DNA from: Tremella fuciformis
Taxonomy: Eukaryota > Basidiomycota > Tremellomycetes > Tremellales > Tremellaceae
Assembly: GCA_032768795.1 (NCBI GenBank)
Contig: CP136492.1
Span: 124,001 to 188,000, forward strand
DNA length: 64,000 nt
Direction of reading: 5' to 3'
In this document: positions 63,991-64,000 of the stretch, piece by piece
How positions within the stretch are numbered: the stretch's first letter is position 1
How the letters are laid out: each line of letters opens with the position of its first letter
Notes under the pieces: model-generated
What the model was told of the DNA's origin: nothing
Seen by the model: the letters and a program-made list of their open reading frames with translations, nothing else
The model's database searches: none
Made by a program: the position numbers and the translations under genes

Positions 63991-64000
63991 TGAATAATAA

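Noticed and set aside
1..64000. Retrotransposon, DNA transposon or CRISPR content
   Set aside because: No reverse transcriptase, integrase or transposase motifs, long terminal repeats or regular repeat-spacer arrays were found.

Overview
The window looks like nuclear DNA of a basidiomycete fungus, most likely a GC-rich tremellomycete-type yeast. Almost every gene is cut by several very short introns (about 40-60 nt, GT-AG with a few GC-AG), ATGs often sit in CCACCATG-like contexts, and the families are fungal: Zn2Cys6 and C2H2 regulators with fungal-specific middle domains, Dal5-type and sugar-porter MFS carriers, and GH31 alpha-xylosidase. Species cannot be told from the sequence alone. About thirty protein genes are supported. 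No rRNA, tRNA, CRISPR or intact mobile element was seen.

Layout. 1-466: 3' end of an SDR/epimerase. 0.6-11.7 kb: a catabolic block with a PhyH-type dioxygenase (-), a D-2-hydroxyacid dehydrogenase (+), a C2H2 regulator (-), a TauD-type dioxygenase (-), an HpcH/HpaI aldolase (+) and a Dal5-type permease (+). 12.2-23.8 kb: a second block with one very long gene in which AtuA (DUF1446), DUF4387 and CaiB/BaiF CoA-transferase domains appear fused, then an MFS carrier, an alpha/beta hydrolase, a cyclase-family hydrolase and a Zn2Cys6 regulator. 24.4-31.6 kb: secreted purple acid phosphatase, a von Willebrand A protein, a GST and an SDR. 31.7-39.5 kb: a DHA1 carrier, then a divergent pair of sugar porter and alpha-xylosidase. 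39.7-42.2 kb: two intronless genes (HhH-GPD glycosylase, MFS carrier). 42.6-55.6 kb: Zn2Cys6 regulator, sugar porter, MDR oxidoreductase, DHA2 drug carrier, PuuE-like deacetylase, another Zn2Cys6 regulator. 55.8-60.9 kb: old yellow enzyme and amidase (divergent), then a second PhyH-type dioxygenase. 61.4-64 kb: a low-complexity protein with a C-terminal coiled coil and an unrecognised gene entering from the right edge.

With seven MFS carriers, four regulators and many oxidoreductases or hydrolases and few housekeeping genes, the window reads as a nutrient-scavenging island. Promoters within each of the first two blocks share unusually long identical words, which suggests two co-regulated gene clusters. 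The most novel-looking item is the three-domain AtuA-DUF4387-CaiB fusion gene at 12167-16007. Exon structures were derived by hand from splice consensus, reading frame and family conservation; they are models, not cDNA-proven.
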